This document shows positions 19,810-29,803 of a stretch of 64,000 bases of DNA, piece after piece. The position numbers were made by a program, and so were the translations under genes. The DNA comes from Hemerocallis citrina (Eukaryota; Streptophyta; Magnoliopsida; Asparagales; Asphodelaceae): contig CM030364.1 of NCBI GenBank assembly GCA_017893485.1, positions 250,657,731-250,721,730 on the forward strand, read 5' to 3'. The number at the start of each line of letters is the position of its first letter. The stretch's first letter is position 1. Below the pieces are notes generated by a model. It had not been told where the DNA came from. It did not search any database and saw only the letters and a program-made list of their open reading frames with translations.

Positions 19810-20802
19810 TCATTGGATGAGGGCCTCAATTTCGTCCTTCAGGGCGCGGCAGTGGTCTGTGTCATGCCCGTTGTCCCGGTGAAAATGGCAATAGAACCGC
19901 TGATCCCTCTTCTTGCTGGTGTTGTTGGACGGTCGAGGGGGATACTGAACGAGGTCGCTGTCTTCAATCGCTAAGAGGATTGTCGACACGTTCTGCATCA
20001 GTGGGGTGTACCTTTCGAAGCGGGGGATCGGCGGAACTTTCTTTGCGGAGCCCCCGTCTCTTGGAGCTTTTTTCGCTGGCTCAATCTCGTAAGCCTTGCA
20101 CTTCCCCTTCCTGGGAGCTTCCTTCTGGTCCTCGGGATTGAGGGCCTCCTCGGCTCGGATATATTTTTCGACCTGGTTGAGAAGGTCGGGGAAGTCTATC
20201 GGCGGCTTCTTCGCCAGGGAGGCCTTTAGCTGTCCATGTCGGACGTTGTGGCGGAAAGCTGCCGAGGCAATGCCGGGGTCGAAGGATGAGACTGACCTCG
20301 CCTCGGCGGTGAACCTTCGGACGAACACCCGGAGTGGCTCCCCCTCTTTTTGCCGGAGTCCGAGTAGTGATGCACTCGTTCTTTCGGCCTTTCGGCTGGT
20401 TACGAAGTGGGTGAGGAAGCTGCCCTCTAGCTGGTCGAAAGAATAGATGGAGCCGGGGGTGAGCTTAGAGAACCATTCCCGAGCCGGACCCCGGAGTGTT
20501 GCGGGGAAGGCTCGGCACAGGAGGGGATCCAATGCGCTGTGAATCATCATGAGGGTTTTGAAGCCCTCCATGTGATCAGCAGGATCGCCCTCGCCGTCGT
20601 ATGTCTCGAACTGAGGCGGACGGAAATTGCGGGGTATCTCCGCCTGCAGGATGAGAGCGGAGAAAGGAGGACGAACCGGCCGGTACCCCTGAGCTGCTTT
20701 TTGGTCGCCGTTACCAACGTGGTCGAGGCGCTCCTCCATTTCTTGGAGGCGCTTCAAAATGTCGCCATCATACTCTGTGGGGATTGTCGACTGGCGAGAC
20801 AC
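19810..20802 (-). CDS. Gag core of element 2
   Basis: The 330-codon frame opens with MSRQSTIPTEYDGDI and an early coiled-coil-like LKRLQEMEERLDHV. The gag domain follows (PPQFETYDGEGDPADHMEGF, REWFSKLTPGSIYSFDQLEG, FVTSRKAERTSASLLGL), and near the end the zinc-knuckle-like CHFHRDNGHDTDHC with CRALKDEIEALIQ. It stops at TGA 19810-19812, where element 1 has CGA, and the protease frame continues in phase. A C-to-T change at a CpG is the simplest cause. The stop falls exactly at the gag-protease boundary, where some retroelements use readthrough, but element 1 argues against that. Confidence 0.88.
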   Translation of the reverse strand: MSRQSTIPTEYDGDILKRLQEMEERLDHVGNGDQKAAQGYRPVRPPFSALILQAEIPRNFRPPQFETYDGEGDPADHMEGFKTLMMIHSALDPLLCRAFPATLRGPAREWFSKLTPGSIYSFDQLEGSFLTHFVTSRKAERTSASLLGLRQKEGEPLRVFVRRFTAEARSVSSFDPGIASAAFRHNVRHGQLKASLAKKPPIDFPDLLNQVEKYIRAEEALNPEDQKEAPRKGKCKAYEIEPAKKAPRDGGSAKKVPPIPRFERYTPLMQNVSTILLAIEDSDLVQYPPRPSNNTSKKRDQRFYCHFHRDNGHDTDHCRALKDEIEALIQ

Positions 20803-21225
20803 GGTAGCCTCGGCCTAAGACCGAGTGTGGGAAAGGCGAGCGTCCTCGTTGACGGGGACTCCTCGGAGGGCACCCAAGATTTTCCTTCGGAAGTCCTGAA
20901 ATTCCTGGTGGGTAACTGGGGCTCCTTCGGCCCGGTTCAGTTGGGCAGACTGTTGCCGGCCGACTCGGCTGAGTGCAGGCTCCCACCCCTGGGACGGGGG
21001 TCTGGGATGGTTCAGAGCCCCTTGGGATGGGGGTCTGGGATGGTTCGGAGCCGAGTTGGAAGCGGCTCCTCCCCTGCCACGGCTGGCCTGGCGGTTCGAG
21101 ATTACCCCCCGCAGGTCGCTCTGGACCCTTTTGTTTTTCGGTCCCTGAGCGCTGGCATCGATGCCTTGCGGAGGCACGTTGTGTCAGCGTGCGGAGGTAA
21201 CAGCTTTTGCGGCTTCGGGCACCAT
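20803..21225 (-). pseudogene. N-terminal gag region of element 2, interrupted
   Basis: ATG at 21225 aligns with the gag ATG of element 1 but meets a TGA after 13 codons. The rest of the basic, proline-rich N-terminus is readable in other frames, for example from 21177, with a short internal duplication of the PRGSEPSQTP-type segment near 20985-21050. It is decayed and not translatable as one piece with the core at 20802. Confidence 0.6.
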
Positions 21226-21330
21226 GTGAGCTCGTGTCGACGGGAATGCCGACAGGGGCGGAGCTCGGGTCGGCGTCTACTAGGGTACCGTTGGAAGCGA
21301 GGCTCGGATTGGCCTCTACGATAGGCAAGT

Positions 21331-21347
21331 TCCCACAGACGGCGCCA
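21331..21347 (-). other. Primer-binding site of element 2
   Basis: TGGCGCCGTCTGTGGGA on the minus strand, three bases inside the 5' LTR. It is near-identical to that of element 1. Its first nine bases fit the complement of the tRNA-Asp 3' end. Confidence 0.8.
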
Positions 21348-21350
21348 TCC

Positions 21351-21936
21351 TGATGCGGTTTGTTTTTGGAGAACGTGTGGATGCACCAGGCGTGAGTTCT
21401 TACTCAATTTGTATTGAAGGAGGAGACACCTATGCAGACGACCCTTGGCTGGTCGAACGGTACTGAGGTAGGCGGTATTGAGGTGGAGGCTGATGCTTGG
21501 CTCGGATCGTTGAGGCTCGGATCCGAGGGTCTCGTGTACCTGCAGACGGTCTCGGAACACCGGGGTTGGTCCCGGTGGCAGACCCTCCGACGATCTAGTC
21601 AGTCACCAAGTGAGAGTAATAGTAACTAGGGTTTGAGTGGGAAAAATTGATTACCTGGTGAAGGAGTAGGGATCTGGTATTTATAGAAGATGCCAACCGG
21701 GTCTGGACCCGTTTGGGGCCAGGTCTGGACCCGGTTGCCCGCGTGGCTGAAGCGGTGGAAACCCGAGCGGTTTAGGGCTGACGTGGCAGATCTCCGGGCG
21801 GTTCCTCGGGCTGACGTGGCAGTAGTCCAGGCGGTTTTCCGACGCTGACGTGGAGGATCTGGAGGATCTTGTTGTGTGCGCATCCTGAGGGGATCCTGTG
21901 GTCCGGGATGGGCCACGTCGTTCCTAACCCATATCA
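21351..21936 (-). repeat. 5' LTR of element 2 (586 bp)
   Basis: It pairs with 7458-8043, with TG...CA ends and the flanking ATATG duplication. A TATAAATA box lies on the minus strand at 21685-21678. About 15 differences from the 3' LTR were counted by eye, concentrated in the half nearer the transcription start and mostly transitions. Confidence 0.95.
21678..21685 (-). promoter_or_regulatory. TATA box of element 2 LTR
   Basis: TATAAATA about 250 bp from the LTR start on the minus strand, in the same context as in element 1 (CTATAAATACC). Confidence 0.65.
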
Positions 21937-21940
21937 ATAT

Positions 21941-21941
<1 letters not shown>

Positions 21942-21977
<36 letters not shown>
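21942..21977. repeat. (TAT)n microsatellite
   Basis: A 36-bp run of TAT units directly beside the right target duplication of element 2. The left target side is TATATATATG, so the element entered a simple-repeat tract inside the CACTA element. Confidence 0.9.
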
Positions 21978-21978
<1 letters not shown>

Positions 21979-22612
21979 TTATTTTTTTTGGTGCGGTGGT
22001 GACAGTTTTTCTGTCCATTTTATCAAATCAAATACCTCTAATTCAATTTAGAATCATTATACAGAATTCATTCTAATAATTTTTCACAAATCCATTAATC
22101 AAACATAATAAACAATATATAAATACATTACAACACAAATTCATTCCAATAATCAAGCATAATAGCTAAACAATTTAGTCCAAATCATTGACAAATTCAA
22201 TTAACAACTAAATAGTATCCAATAGAGTTTCAAACTAAACCCCAAAATATTTCTCGAGTTACTTCACAAAATTGACAGCTAAAAGACCCAAACTTATAGA
22301 GTAAAAATACCAACAAGCACACCAATCTCAATACCAAAGAACAATGTCGTAATGCAAGTGATGGTCCACAGGAGAAAATCTTTCTTGTCTACACGTACGG
22401 CACAAAAATAGCGCTTCCTCATAATCAACCTACATAAAAGTATATACAAGCGAGCCAACAACAATTGCATGTGATTAACAAACCATGAAAGTATATAAAA
22501 TTCTTATGAAGAAGTGGCTGCAGCAATTGCATGTGATTAACAACCCATACCATGTTGTTATGCTATCAACATAAAGCTTGAAATGTCTAAATAGCAAACC
22601 ATACCGGAATGC
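21978..22612. other. CACTA interior, AT-rich, no feature recognised
   Basis: AT-rich sequence without exon-like or repeat structure that could be supported. Confidence 0.4.
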
Positions 22613-23200
22613 TTACATCCGGAGAAGTGTTCTCTGTTCCCTTTCCCGAGAACGCTTGATAGCCTACAAATATTTTATTAAAAAATCCTTAATCCACAAT
22701 CAGTACAAAAGTATACGATACAAATATAAGCAGTAAGGGAAAAGGGATAAAAAGAAACCTCATCAATCACCTTGCACACGATCTCCACCTCCGAAATATT
22801 CCTATAAGAAACCAACATTCCCACATAAGATATCACATTATTCGTCTAATGGGAGAAGATAAAAAAAAGTACCTAAAAGATTGATGGAAATTTGAACCTG
22901 CCAATGGTCTGTTGGACTTGGCAGCAACATTTCGCACACTCTTTATGTTACTTCACACATCCTTAACACAATCACAAACTGCACAAGAAATATGAGATCA
23001 CTAAGTTCTGAAACCAATAGAACTTTCTTCATTTTTGACTGTTTGAAGAACATAACATGCCTCATTTTGAACAATAATGCTAAATTCGGTGGCAATTAAT
23101 TTTATACCAATAAAAAAATCAAAGGTGGACAAACCTCAAGTGCATTCTGGACTCATGTTGCATCATCAAATTCAATGAAAGCATACTAGAAACCAGTATA
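22613..23200 (-). pseudogene. Captured host-gene exons with RRM-like segment
   Basis: Four splice-flanked segments on the minus strand look like consecutive exons. At 23200-23135, bounded by TGTGCAG and GTTTGT, the codons read Y-T-G-F-stop then YAFIEFDDAT, stop, VQNALE. This fits the RNP1 region of an RNA-recognition motif with two nonsense codons. A second segment, about 22989-22898, follows TTGTGCAG and encodes KSVRNVAAKSNRPLAG. A third, 22801-22759, reads NISEVEIVCKVIDE. A terminal one, 22663-22613, reads AIKRSREREQRTLLRM and stop. The parent gene is not recognised beyond the RRM. Stops and phase changes show decay. The position inside a CACTA element points to gene-fragment capture. Confidence 0.5.
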
Positions 23201-23938
23201 CTGCACATCACATGAATGCAAGGTTAGGGAGGTTGTTGCATTTCTTTGAGATTATTGAGAATAGTTAAAATAAAGAAGTTATCCATCGATGAGACATTGC
23301 AACTTCTAATAATACCAAAGTTGGGACCGACGATCAACATTAGGGACCGGCAAGATGGACGATGGATTAGCTAGATCAGACTGACCTGACCAAGTTTTTT
23401 TTAAAACAATTAATTATTAGTTTAGTTTTTAAAAAGTACTAAAATATTATATTTATAACATAAAATATTTAAATATTATTTTTATTTTTAAAAAACACCC
23501 TATACCAAAAATCTGATCTACCAATGATTCTATAGTGTCGGTTTGACCGATACCGATCTTGATACCAGAATTTGTTGGCCGATGCCAATCCCAATAGTAA
23601 TATGGACCAAATAAAGTCTATACATATACTTCCTGTAGGTTTCTTTTATTTTGATTTAGATGACGCTGAAGTTATAATTCAGGATTGAAGAAGCTAACAG
23701 TCTTAAAGCAATTTAAAGACGTGCAGTTCTATCTCATATCATTCATTGAACAAGCATAGGGAACTTTTCACTTCACTAGCCTAAGTTTTTCCAGCACTAA
23801 GTATTTGAGGCTTTAGAAGATAGATGACTCATTATGGCCGACGAGTGTAGGCAAGGCAATTGCTACATATTTGTCCTCAACAAGTAAAAGAAACTAAAAT
23901 TTGTCCTTATATTCTCTTTGCTAATTCAACAAACCATG
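23201..23938. other. CACTA interior, no gene seen
   Basis: AT-rich DNA. A GTCGGTTTGACCGATACCGA-like stretch near 23540 resembles wording near 5990, but nothing coding is supported. Confidence 0.4.
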
Positions 23939-24995
23939 TGATGAAAAACTAACCCTAAACAGAGAATTTCCAAAGATTCTTAATAGATTAATTTTACCAA
24001 CACATAGTGCGGATCAAAGTTAGAAATTTTAACAGTTAACCGGTATGATGGATTTTCAAGAATTGAATCACGTTTAACAATCCCAATTAATAATTCAACT
24101 CTACAATCAATAATGAAATTCCTAAGCATTCTTACCAAGTAAAAAAATCATTATTGATTCGTACTATAATCAAGCAAGTGGAACACTCAATCTCAATATT
24201 TGTGGTCGACAGTTAAATTGAATAATATAATAGAGATGATAGATGGTATCACAAATAAATAAGTATTGAAAAGAATTTACTAGGTTCGAAGTGTCGCGAT
24301 TGCACGAAGAGATGAGGTCTGTTGATGCTGGATTGGCATGGGTGGCAGGGCGACGACGACAGGAGGTTGCGACGGGCGGTGCGAGGGCGGCGCGGTAGTC
24401 GGAGGTAGAAGGGTGGCTGCCGTTGCTGTGGTTGCTGCTATCCACGGAAGGAGAAGGGAGAGGAGCTCTGGCGTCGGGATGAGGGCAGGGCGGCAGCGAT
24501 GGGGGTCATGGCAGCGGAGGCACAGGGCAGCGGCACTGGAAGGGGCGGCGGGGTGAGGGAGTTGCCGGCGGGAGTAATGGGTCGGGATTGAAGGAAAGAG
24601 ATGAGAAGTGGGAGATGATTAGGGTTTTGGATTTTGGGATTTGTTTTAATTCGAGGATTTAAGGGTTTTAATTTGGGGGTAAATTTTAGAGTTAATCACT
24701 AACCCTAAAATTGTATTAGGATTTATCACAAACCCTAATTACTTGATTTCAATTGTATCACACAAGAGAAGGAGGAAGAGCAAAACTCAACACAATAATT
24801 TTTAATCAAGAGTGGCATATCTTTCTCATTAATTTCAAGGCCTATAAATAGGCTCAAAACAAATCTCAAAAGATTCTAAAAATCTCAAAAATATTCTAAT
24901 GCAAAAAGAAAGATTACATATGGCTATAATTGCCAAAAAAATAAATAGGGTACTGAAATAAAATACTAAATTAAATAGAATTGATGTTCTCATCA
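23939..24995 (-). repeat. 3' LTR of the chromovirus
   Basis: It matches 27103-28171 along its length with scattered substitutions and small indels, including the GC-rich block near 24330-24560 that gives spurious open frames. Confidence 0.9.
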
Positions 24996-25460
24996 TTCTC
25001 TCCAGGTGGGAGAGAGCTCGACCCAGTCGAGTCAGAACAAGTGATCCTGTCATGGTGCTCCAAAAGATCTGGATCCAGTTGCGGGAGCCCCTTACGATCA
25101 CTGCAAGTGTCATCCGACTTCGGCTTGTTCTTCCACCTCACCAAATACTTGTGCATATCACCATCTCTTGTAGAGATTATCTGATCATCTAAAATATTAT
25201 TCAACTCTTCTGTCGGTGGGTGAATAGTATCAGATAGAGGGGTAAATGTGGGAATCTCACCATTAGGCTGCAAGGTAGGCTGAAAATTTCTAAGGTGAAT
25301 TTTGAGCCTTCATAAAGTACTAGATTCTCAATATTGAAAGTCTTACTTATGCCAAAACCTTTAAGAAGGTCAACGACATAGGTATTATCATTGATTGTAT
25401 ATAGAATCTTAAATGGGCCTGCAGCACGTATGTTCAAATTTTTAACGGATCCAGATGGAA
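24996..25460 (-). pseudogene. Integrase C-terminus and chromodomain remnant
   Basis: Minus-strand codons at 25437-25280 read AAGPFKILYTINDNTYVVDL, the GPF/Y-like end of a gypsy integrase. Downstream in another frame (25215-25040) is IISTRDGDMHKYLVRWKNKP with a following LLEHHDR, a chromodomain with its aromatic W and Y. Chromodomains steer integration to particular chromatin. The two parts are out of frame, so this copy is defective. Confidence 0.75.
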
Positions 25461-25735
25461 ATCATTCCGGATGAATCCGAACCATCACTTCGTCACCAAC
25501 ATCAAGAGTTTTAAATTTCCTTCTTGTATCTGTTATTAACGTGTAGTTAAAATTATTCTCATTAATTTTCTTAAAATTTCTCTATACAAATCATGAAGGC
25601 AGAATAAAAATGTGAATGTAGACTCTGTGACTTTGTGATGTTCTAACATAGGGGTAAAATTTATGGGTTGCCAAGTGACTTGGAAAGGGATGGGTGACTC
25701 AGGTACACTCAATGGAGGTGACTGGACAGACTGAA

Positions 25736-26086
25736 TCAATTGAGAGACTGATCATCCTCTTTTTCATCAAAGTCATCACTTACATTAGGTTCATAGGTAA
25801 ACTCATTGTCGGACTCATCAGCGAAGACTGCGGTACCCTCTACTATATTGATCCTACTTGGGCTGGGATAGTTGCCAGCAGCATGGTCGTATCCCTTATA
25901 TTTATAGCACTTAGTGAGAGGATCAATCTTAGAATAGTCTCTTTCAATATTCTTACCCGTGTTGTCAGTTCTAAGTGGATAGGAATTTGAAGTATATTTG
26001 TTTGGGTAAGACTTGTTAGGGTACTGAGGAGAGGAGTGCTCAGGTCTAGAGGGATCAGGAGGATTCATTCTGGAGGAATGATCCAT
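25736..26086 (-). pseudogene. Gag C-terminus with degenerate zinc knuckle (chromovirus)
   Basis: The frame reads a Pro/Ser/Tyr-rich linker, then CYKYKGYDHAAGNYPS, a CCHC zinc knuckle in which two cysteines have become tyrosine. An acidic tail follows. It continues the gag frame at 26099-26722 after a stop between them. Confidence 0.75.
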
Positions 26087-26098
26087 CGAATCGCTGGA

Positions 26099-26722
26099 CT
26101 AGTAATGGGAACTTACTTTAAGGGAATCCATATCGAGGACAAGAGCATAAGCTGCCGCTAATGAGTCCACATTTCTATGAATTGGCTCGTTCCTCATATC
26201 GGCTCGTAATCCAGCCCTAAACCTAGAGAGAATTTGTTTTTCACTCTCTTTACCTAAAGTATTGCACCGAATAAGGAAGTCATCAAATTTATCAAGATAT
26301 TCTTGTGTGGATTTACTTTCTTGATACAGTTGGTTCCACGAATTTAGCAATCGGGTGTGGAACGATAACAGTACATATCTCTCAGTGAGCTTCTCTTTCA
26401 TGGCTTTCCAAGTGGCTATGGGTGCCAGGCCTCGACCTCTGCGGACATGTTCAAGATTGGTCCAGTGTTGTTGAGCTTTACCCGTCAATTTTATAATGAC
26501 AAATTTAACTTTCAGGGCTTCACTCATGTCAAACCACACAAAGTAGTGGTCCATCGCACGGATCCAATCAAGGTAAGCTTGGGGTTCCATGTGGCCTTCA
26601 AAATGGGGAACGTCAGCCTTAACGTTCCTTCTTATATTGTTCGTCAGGGTCACATTCTTGATGTCGATCGTCACGAACAATCCCTTGAGGGATCTGACAA
26701 TTAGCATGAAGCTCAGGGGCAA
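26099..26722 (-). CDS. Chromovirus Gag (retrotransposon gag domain)
   Basis: This 207-codon frame contains the gag capsid signature: PHFEGHMEPQAYLDWIRAMD, then VIIKLTGKAQQHWTNLE and YQESKSTQEYLDKFDDFLIR, and FRAGLRADMRNE. It lies 3' of the primer site by about 370 bp on the minus strand. The stop at 26099 falls a few codons before the zinc-knuckle segment. The N-terminal boundary is the first ATG of the frame and may not be the original start. Confidence 0.85.
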   Translation of the reverse strand: MPLSFMLIVRSLKGLFVTIDIKNVTLTNNIRRNVKADVPHFEGHMEPQAYLDWIRAMDHYFVWFDMSEALKVKFVIIKLTGKAQQHWTNLEHVRRGRGLAPIATWKAMKEKLTERYVLLSFHTRLLNSWNQLYQESKSTQEYLDKFDDFLIRCNTLGKESEKQILSRFRAGLRADMRNEPIHRNVDSLAAAYALVLDMDSLKVSSHY

Positions 26723-27087
26723 CAGTTTGATTTAATTCCACTTTCTCAAGCCTCTATTGATATTGGCAAGAGTTGCTTGAATGGCAACTAGGGTAGCGAA
26801 AATATCAGAGTTGTCTATCTCAGTTCGGAAAGTTCTAGGGTTCCTAGTTGGGTGATTTGGGAAGGATAAGAAAGGCTCTTCAGGATCTGGGGTGCTGCTG
26901 TGAAGACGCATTCACCAAAAGTGAAAAACTATGAGTCGTGTGTGTACTAGTTTTTTTAATAATAAATCTGAAATGATCTGGAATGATCTAAAATAAAGAA
27001 AGAAAAATAATAAAAGACTACACGATCCTAAATGAATGCAAAAATTGATGCCTAAATGATGCAAAAACTAGGATTTTAAGAACCTTC

Positions 27088-27099
27088 GCTCTGATACCA
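27088..27099 (-). other. tRNA-iMet primer-binding site of the chromovirus
   Basis: TGGTATCAGAGC on the minus strand, three bases inside the 5' LTR; this is the standard plant initiator-tRNA-Met site. Confidence 0.9.
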
Positions 27100-27102
27100 A
27101 AA

Positions 27103-28171
27103 TGATGTAAAACTTACCCTAAACAGAGAATTTCCAAGATTCTTAATGGATTAATTTTACCAACGAGTAGTGCGGATCAAAGTTAGAAATTTTAACAGTT
27201 AACCGGTTTGATGGATTTTCAAGAATTGAATCACGTTTAACAATCCCAATTAATAATTCAACTCTGCAATCAATAATGAAATTCCTAAGCATTCTTACCA
27301 AGTAAAAGATTCAATATTGATTCGTACTCAAATCAAGCAAGTGGAATACTCAATCTCAATATTTGTGGTCGACAGTTAAATTGAATAATATAATAGAGAT
27401 GATAGATGGTATCACAAATAAATGAGTATTGGAAAGAATTTATCAGGTTCGAAGAAAGTGTCGCGATTGTACGAAGAGATGAGGTCTGTTGCTGCTGGAT
27501 TGGCGTGGGTTGCAGGGCGACGACGACAGAAGGTTGCGACGGGCGGTGCGAGGGCGGTGCGGTAGTCAGAGGTGGAAGGGTGGCTGCCTTCGTTGTGGTT
27601 GCTGCTATCGATGGAAGGAGAAGGGAGAGGAGCTCTGGCGTCGGGATGAGGGCAGGGCGGCAACGACGGGGGTCGCGGCAGCGGAGGCACAGGGCAGCGG
27701 CACTAGAAGGGGCGGCGCGACGAGGGATTCGCCGACGGGAGTAATGGGTCGGGATTGAAGGAAAGAGATGAGAGGTGGGAGATAATTAGGGTTTTGGATT
27801 TTGGGATTTGTTTTAATTTGGGGATTTGAGGGTTTTAATTTGGGGGTAGATTTTAGAGTTAATCACTAACCCTAAAATTGTATTAGGATTTATCACAAAC
27901 TCTAATTACTTGACCTCAATTGTATCACACAAGAGAGGGAGGAAGAGCAAAACTCAACACAATAATTTTTAATCAAGAGTGGCATATCTTTCTCATTAAT
28001 CTCAGGGCCTATAAATAGGCTCAAAACAAATCTTGATACAAATCTTAAAAGATTCTAAAAATCTCAAAAATATTCTAATGCAAAAAGAAAGATTATATAT
28101 GGCTATAATTGCCAAAAAAAATATGGTACTGAAATAAAATACTAAATTAAATAGAATTGATGTCCTCATCA
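27103..28171 (-). repeat. 5' LTR of the chromovirus
   Basis: TGATGAGGACATC...TTTTACATCA on the minus strand, paired with 23939-24995. A related but shortened LTR occurs at 40004-40689. Confidence 0.9.
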
Positions 28172-28704
28172 CCTTGTGATCGGAGAGGGGCATACATGGA
28201 CCTTCATTACTGCTCAAAAACTAATTTGACCTAATATAATTTTGCTATCAGGACTTGATTTATATTACTATTGAAGTTGACTTGCAAGCATGCTCACCAT
28301 AACAAACAACATATTGAGGTGTACAAGTTACAACTCATAGGCCTCTAACTTCAATTCTTTATCTATTATACAATATAAGAAAACAAACAAGCAAGTTCTC
28401 CGATAAAATGCTTTAGGTAACTCAGATTCTTTTCTCAGTTCTTAGTTAACACAACTCTGTAATGGTTTTATCACTACAGAAAAATTGTTTTTAGTATTTA
28501 AGCATATGTATTTTATGTGAGTTTTTGTATGTTTGGATATCTGATAATCTTCCTCAGAAGGCTAAAGCATTTCACGGGATTTTGTTTCTCTTTCCCCAGT
28601 ATATTTTGGTGATTCTGGTTGCTTTGCATGAAATGAAGTTGATTTTTTCATATTACGAAGACTACAAAATATAAGTGAAATTCAGTTGGAGAAGAAGGCT
28701 ATAC
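28172..28704. other. CACTA interior, no gene seen
   Basis: AT-rich stretch to the right of the chromovirus. No exon or repeat was supported apart from the target-site half CCTTG at 28172. Confidence 0.4.
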
Positions 28705-28805
28705 CATTCTTTTGATCCACATCATTGTCTGAGATGGTCTCCTCCTTAATGTTCAGACCCTTTTCAGCAATGGATGAAGAACTGGAAACTTCTCGTGCAA
28801 ATAAA
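28705..28805 (-). pseudogene. Duplicate of the B3-exon tail (captured fragment)
   Basis: The minus strand reads TREVSSSSSIAEKGLNIKEE and ends AATG|GTATAGCC, a possible splice donor. The wording parallels STREVSYSPSTDQIG in the B3 exon just upstream (28931-29263). It therefore looks like a diverged duplicate of the exon tail, or the true next exon of a tandemly related gene. Confidence 0.45.
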
Positions 28806-28930
28806 ACAAAAATACATTACACATCTTTACATATATTCCAAATAAAATTTTGCTTAAAGAAACCTTTTATTTTTTCTGAAATTAAAAAAAGGGGTACTGA
28901 AATGAAGAGGAAGAGACATACTGGAGTAGT

Positions 28931-29263
28931 TTACGCAGTAGACATCGTCTGATATGGTCCTTCCTTCACTTCCTGGCCTATTTGATCAGTCGATGGAGAA
29001 TAGGATACTTCTCGTGTGCTCGCATCGAAGGCTCTGTAGGTGAACACATTATTCCCTTTGTAATGGAACAGTATCAAACACCCCACATCTAATTTGTTAG
29101 CAACCGTGAAATCTCTCCAGCTATCTCCTCCTAAGTAAACCTCATTCGGTCCTTTGAAACAGTCTACATTCCAAGTTTTGCCATTTGGACTCAGAAGTGT
29201 TGCGCATTCTCTTCTTTCACCCGTCAAGTTATGGTCAACAAAATCACTTGGAAGCATCTGCAA
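28931..29263 (-). pseudogene. Captured B3 DNA-binding domain exon
   Basis: An exon opens right after an acceptor (ACAAATTGCAG) with LPSDFVDHNLTGERRECATL, then SPNGKTWNVDCFKG, YLGGDSWRDFTVANKLDVGC and LILFHYKGNNVFTYRAFDAS. This is the order of strands and the conserved W, F and Y/F residues of a plant B3 domain of the REM type. A short Ser-rich tail leads to a stop at 28931. B3 proteins are plant transcription factors. The exon stands alone between the CACTA right end and the chromovirus, in line with exon capture. In the same orientation, 450 bp upstream, lies an unrelated first exon (29713-29803). Confidence 0.7.
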
Positions 29264-29712
29264 TTTGTAAAACCAGCTAAAAAAAACTCTCCATGGGTAT
29301 GCATGCTTGGCAACTCAAGAACATTAGATAAAAATCGTAAAAGTATGCATTAAAGTCAACATAAGTAAATTCATGGGCAGAAAAACTCAAGAACGTTAGA
29401 TAAAAAATTTGAAAGTGATACAAAAACCACGAGTTCAAGGCAAACAAATGAAGTGAAAGATTTTTTTTTTTTCTTGAAATGGAGATTATGGAAATTATCA
29501 GCCATATATGATATATCTCCTTCTTTAGGGTCCATTTCATACCTTCCCTCTCAACTTTTTTCCAAGCAAACAAGCAAACAATTCACATATAACCTAATTA
29601 ACTAACAATTTCATAACCTTAACTCAAACTCGAACCAAATCAACCATACTCACACCAAAGATAACAAAATTAGGGTTAACTCAATAATCAAGAACAGAGA
29701 GTAAGGCATTAC

Positions 29713-29803
29713 GTGAGAGGAAGTAGGAGATGGCGAAGATGCAGATTGCCCACAACAAAGCGCGAACCTTGGCCTCGTCGATCAGATCTTGCAAGATCAC
29801 CAT
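29713..29803 (-). pseudogene. Captured first exon encoding an N-terminal membrane segment
   Basis: ATG at 29803 begins 30 codons ending at a canonical donor (CTCAC|GTAATG). The peptide is MVILQDLIDEAKVRALLWAI followed by a hydrophobic CIFAISYFLS. This resembles the start of plant PXA/PX-domain sorting-nexin-like proteins, which begin with a short DLIEEAK-type helix and a membrane segment; that likeness is from memory and unverified. The preceding ~200 bp is GC-richer, like a 5' leader. No second exon of this gene follows; the next exon downstream is the B3 exon, so a transcript would be chimeric. Confidence 0.5.

Larger units (their letters stand above)
7458..21936 (-). mobile_element. Complete Tat-lineage Ty3/gypsy retrotransposon, element 2 (14.5 kb)
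   Basis: Two 586-bp LTRs (7458-8043 and 21351-21936) bound a 13.3-kb interior on the minus strand, with perfect 5-bp target duplications ATATG at 7453-7457 and 21937-21941. From 5' to 3' it holds: primer site, gag, protease, RT, RNase H, archaeal RNase H, integrase (ending 15776), a 54-bp tandem array, a 224-bp tandem array, palindromic repeats, an antisense spliced gene (10162-13219, plus strand), a 56-bp array, a 22-bp minisatellite and the 3' LTR. The LTRs differ at roughly 15 sites by eye, mostly transitions, so insertion is not very recent. The coding part has several nonsense codons and one frameshift. It sits inside the CACTA element. Confidence 0.95.
23939..28171 (-). mobile_element. 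Internally deleted chromovirus (Ty3/gypsy with chromodomain)
   Basis: Two LTRs of 1057 and 1069 bp (23939-24995 and 27103-28171), both with TGATG...CATCA ends, bound only about 2.1 kb of interior. The flanks CCATG (23934-23938) and CCTTG (28172-28176) are a 5-bp target duplication with one change. A tRNA-Met-type primer site lies inside the right LTR, so the element reads on the minus strand. The interior has gag (26722-25736), then jumps to the integrase C-terminus and chromodomain (25437-24996). Protease, RT, RNase H and the integrase core are missing. It can only have moved with proteins from another copy. Confidence 0.9.

Noticed and set aside
24338..24556. Arg/Gly-rich frame, also at 27406-27744
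   Set aside because: Both lie at the same place inside the chromovirus LTRs and come from a GC-rich block, not a gene.
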